Below are positions 62,253 through 64,000 of a stretch of DNA of 64,000 nucleotides, in pieces. Source of the DNA: Polyangiaceae bacterium (GTDB lineage Bacteria > Myxococcota_A > Polyangia > Polyangiales > Polyangiaceae); assembly GCA_013361525.1 (NCBI GenBank), contig JABFXY010000027.1, positions 1 through 64,000 of the forward strand, written 5' to 3'. The notes under the pieces were generated by a model. It saw only the letters and a list, made by a program, of their open reading frames with translations, had not been told where the DNA came from and searched no databases. Both the position numbers and the translations under genes were made by a program. The stretch's first letter is position 1. Every line of letters starts with the position of its first letter.

Positions 62253-63289
62253 GAAGACTCTTCTCGATCCTCACCGCCGCGATCCTCACCGCCGGCGCGT
62301 CGGCAGCGTTCGCCCAGGAGCCCGACCAGAACGTCACCGACGAGCAGCGCGCCGAAGCGGAGAGCCTCTTCGCCGAAGGCCGCAAGCTGCTGACGGACAA
62401 GAAGAAGCTCAACGAGGCGTGCGACACGCTCGCGAAGAGCTACGAGATCCAAAAGCGAGGCGACACGCTCCTCAACCTGGCGGAGTGCCATCGCCGCCAG
62501 GGCAAGACGGCGACCGCGTGGCGCGAGTTCGACGAGGCGATCAAGTACGCCAAGGAAGTGCAGTTCACCGAGGCTATCGAGACCGCCGAGCGGCTGCGCG
62601 ATCAGCTCGCGGTGGGCCTGTCGCAGCTGCAAGTCGACGTACCGGTTCCCACCCCCGAGCCGGAGGAGCTGGTCGTCATCCTGGACGGCAAGCCGCTGCC
62701 GTGGGTGCAATGGGGCGATCCCCTCTTCGTCGATCCGGGGCTCCACACGGTCAGCGCCAGCGCGAAGGGTTATGTCTCGTTCGACAGCTCCGCGGAGGTA
62801 AAAGAAGGCGCCGGTCGCACCACCATCACGGTGCGTCTCGAGAAGGTCCCCGAGCCCCCGAAGCCTCCGGCCAAGGTCGAGCCGAAGCCGGAGCCCAAGC
62901 CCGTCCCGAAGCCTCCGCAGGCCGAGGCTTCGTTGCCCATCTGGGCCATCGTCGTGGGCTCCACGGGTGTCGCGATGATGGGCGTGTCCATCGGCTTCGG
63001 TGTGGACGTGCTCGACGTCGGCGGCGAGCTCGACGACCAATGCCTCGGCGAGGCGCGCAATCAGTGCCCGAGCACGTACGACTTCGAAGGCGCCTACGCC
63101 CACGAGAAACGCAGCTTCGGTCTGTTCGTCGGCTTCGGCGCCGCCGGTATCGCAGCGACCGCCGTCGGCGCGATCGGGCTCGGCCTGGGCCTATCGAGCT
63201 CGGGCTCCGACAAGGCCGCGCTGCCAATCACAGTGTTGCCTTGGGCCACGGCGGAAGGTGCAGGCGTCGTCGTCGGCGGCGCGCTCTAG
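62249..63289 (+). CDS. TPR protein with PEGA-like domain, exported
   Basis: A 346-aa protein: signal peptide (MRRLFSILTAAILTAGASAA), TPR-like helices near 30-110 (AEAESLFAEGRKLLTDKKKL, YEIQKRGDTLLNLAECHRRQ), a PEGA-type strand domain near 140-200 (VVILDGKPLPW ... GLHTVSASAKGY), a Pro/Lys/Glu linker, then two membrane-like helices near 232-255 and 290-320. It is common in myxobacterial kinase operons. ATG 62249 overlaps the kinase stop (ATGA). A role as envelope scaffold for the kinase is inference. Confidence 0.78.
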   Translation: MRRLFSILTAAILTAGASAAFAQEPDQNVTDEQRAEAESLFAEGRKLLTDKKKLNEACDTLAKSYEIQKRGDTLLNLAECHRRQGKTATAWREFDEAIKYAKEVQFTEAIETAERLRDQLAVGLSQLQVDVPVPTPEPEELVVILDGKPLPWVQWGDPLFVDPGLHTVSASAKGYVSFDSSAEVKEGAGRTTITVRLEKVPEPPKPPAKVEPKPEPKPVPKPPQAEASLPIWAIVVGSTGVAMMGVSIGFGVDVLDVGGELDDQCLGEARNQCPSTYDFEGAYAHEKRSFGLFVGFGAAGIAATAVGAIGLGLGLSSSGSDKAALPITVLPWATAEGAGVVVGGAL

Positions 63290-63332
63290 CCGCCACGCGC
63301 ACCACGCGGATCGGCACGCTACCCTGTCGCCG

Positions 63333-64000
63333 ATGGATCCGTTCCCGCGGGGGCTACCCCGCCTCGATCGACCGCCAGCCAAGAGGCGCGGTTGGTCACG
63401 TCGAGATTGGCTGCGTGCGGCCGGCGGTTGCTGTGTGGCGATCGCGGCCGGCGATGCGCTGGTCGTCGAGCCGCGGTGGCTCTCCATCACCGAACGCGAC
63501 GTCCCCGTCGATGGTCTGCCGACTTCGCTCGAAGGTTTGAAGATCGCGCAGCTGAGCGATCTGCACCTGAGCGCCATCGGATCGATCGAAGAGGACGTCG
63601 TCGCGGCGATCCGCTCGCTCGGTGTGCATCTCGTCGCCTTCACCGGCGACGCCGTCGAGCCGGCCTCGAACCTCTCGTCGCTCGAAGCGCTGGTCTCGGC
63701 AGCGCTCGCCGCCGGCGCGTCGGAGGTCGTCGGCACGATGGGCAATTGGGAGCATTGGGGGCACATCCCGTTTGCGGACGTCGCGAACGCGTATGCGCGC
63801 GCAGGCGGAACGCTCCTCGGCAACGAGTCGCGAATGCTGAAGTCCGGAATCGCTGCAGTAGCGACGGACGATTATTGTGTAGGCCGCGCAGACCTCGGCG
63901 CCGCTATGAAGCGAGTCAATCGGTCCGCACCCGCGACCGTTCTTCTGACGCACGCCCCGGGGGTGCTGGACCAACCGCCAAAAGACGCACCTCGGTTCGA
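63333..64000 (+). CDS. Metallophosphoesterase, 3' end outside window
   Basis: At least 222 residues before the window ends. A twin-arginine-like RRDWLRAAGG at about 23-32 precedes a calcineurin-like phosphoesterase: AQLSDLHLS (metal Asp and His), FTGDAVE, GNWEHW in place of the usual GNHE, and LLTHAPGV. It belongs to the YkuE/YaeI-like group. The missing His of GNHE alters a catalytic residue but is seen in related proteins. A TACCCT seven bases before ATG suggests a leaderless start. Substrate is unknown. Confidence 0.85.
   Translation, partial: MDPFPRGLPRLDRPPAKRRGWSRRDWLRAAGGCCVAIAAGDALVVEPRWLSITERDVPVDGLPTSLEGLKIAQLSDLHLSAIGSIEEDVVAAIRSLGVHLVAFTGDAVEPASNLSSLEALVSAALAAGASEVVGTMGNWEHWGHIPFADVANAYARAGGTLLGNESRMLKSGIAAVATDDYCVGRADLGAAMKRVNRSAPATVLLTHAPGVLDQPPKDAPRF

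Overview
The window is GC-rich and gene-dense, with no rRNA or tRNA gene, CRISPR array, transposase or phage genes recognised. Gene content points to a large-genome Myxococcota, most likely a Polyangiales (Sorangium/Labilithrix-like) organism. The evidence is three Hanks-type Ser/Thr kinases with unusual sensor or accessory domains, many Cys-rich and Gly-rich lipoproteins, a DUF6029 outer-membrane protein, several hybrid or incomplete histidine kinases, a C-terminal Gly/hydrophobic/Arg sorting-like tail, and two PilT ATPases. This lineage call is inference from gene families, not from a marker gene.

Layout. 1-2.1 kb: glnB-glnA nitrogen-assimilation operon (minus). 2.3-9.1 kb: Ser/Thr kinase, GNAT acetyltransferase, a long intergenic inverted repeat and two tandem membrane histidine kinases. 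9.1-11.9 kb: TetR regulator behind a perfect palindrome, a small Cys-rich metal-binding protein, a 107-aa orphan behind a near-consensus sigma-54 promoter, and a single-chain PheRS-like ligase. 12-18.3 kb: a lipoprotein with a clan-CD-protease-like His/Cys pair, ruvB, and a REC-GAF-PAS-PAS-HisKA protein lacking an ATPase domain, translationally coupled to a complete kinase. 18.3-22.9 kb (minus): slyD-like chaperone, two small proteins (one DUF1844), HtrA-like lipoprotein protease, ECF sigma, anti-sigma and an exported protein, read as an envelope-stress operon. 23.1-27.8 kb: MacA-like adaptor, ABC ATPase and two FtsX/MacB permeases. 27.8-35.8 kb: small enzymes and regulators (AraC, beta-lactamase-fold lipoprotein, propeller-like protein, Bor-like lipoprotein, DUF4336-like protein, Cys-periodic exported protein, thioesterase, hydroxyacid-oxoacid transhydrogenase, a mini-sigma-like protein). 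35.8-41.6 kb: HEAT-repeat/PilT fusion, canonical PilT and a TPR-kinase. 41.6-46.4 kb: second long inverted repeat, M1 aminopeptidase lipoprotein, and a radical SAM/SPASM enzyme divergent from a zinc-ribbon/Gly-rich repeat protein. 46.4-52.7 kb: two thioredoxin-fold lipoproteins with DUF6029, divergent from two Cys-rich exported proteins. 52.8-64 kb: Mrp/ApbC ATPase, multi-S1-domain RNA-binding protein, Cys-rich lipoprotein, adenosine-deaminase-like protein, and an operon of a DUF1554-like protein, a sensor Ser/Thr kinase and a TPR protein, ending in a truncated metallophosphoesterase.

The strongest candidates for something undescribed are the radical SAM/SPASM + Gly-rich repeat pair (possible RiPP-like modification), the HEAT-PilT fusion beside a normal PilT, and the split-kinase pair at 15-18.3 kb. 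All family calls come from reading the translations by eye; no database search was run.
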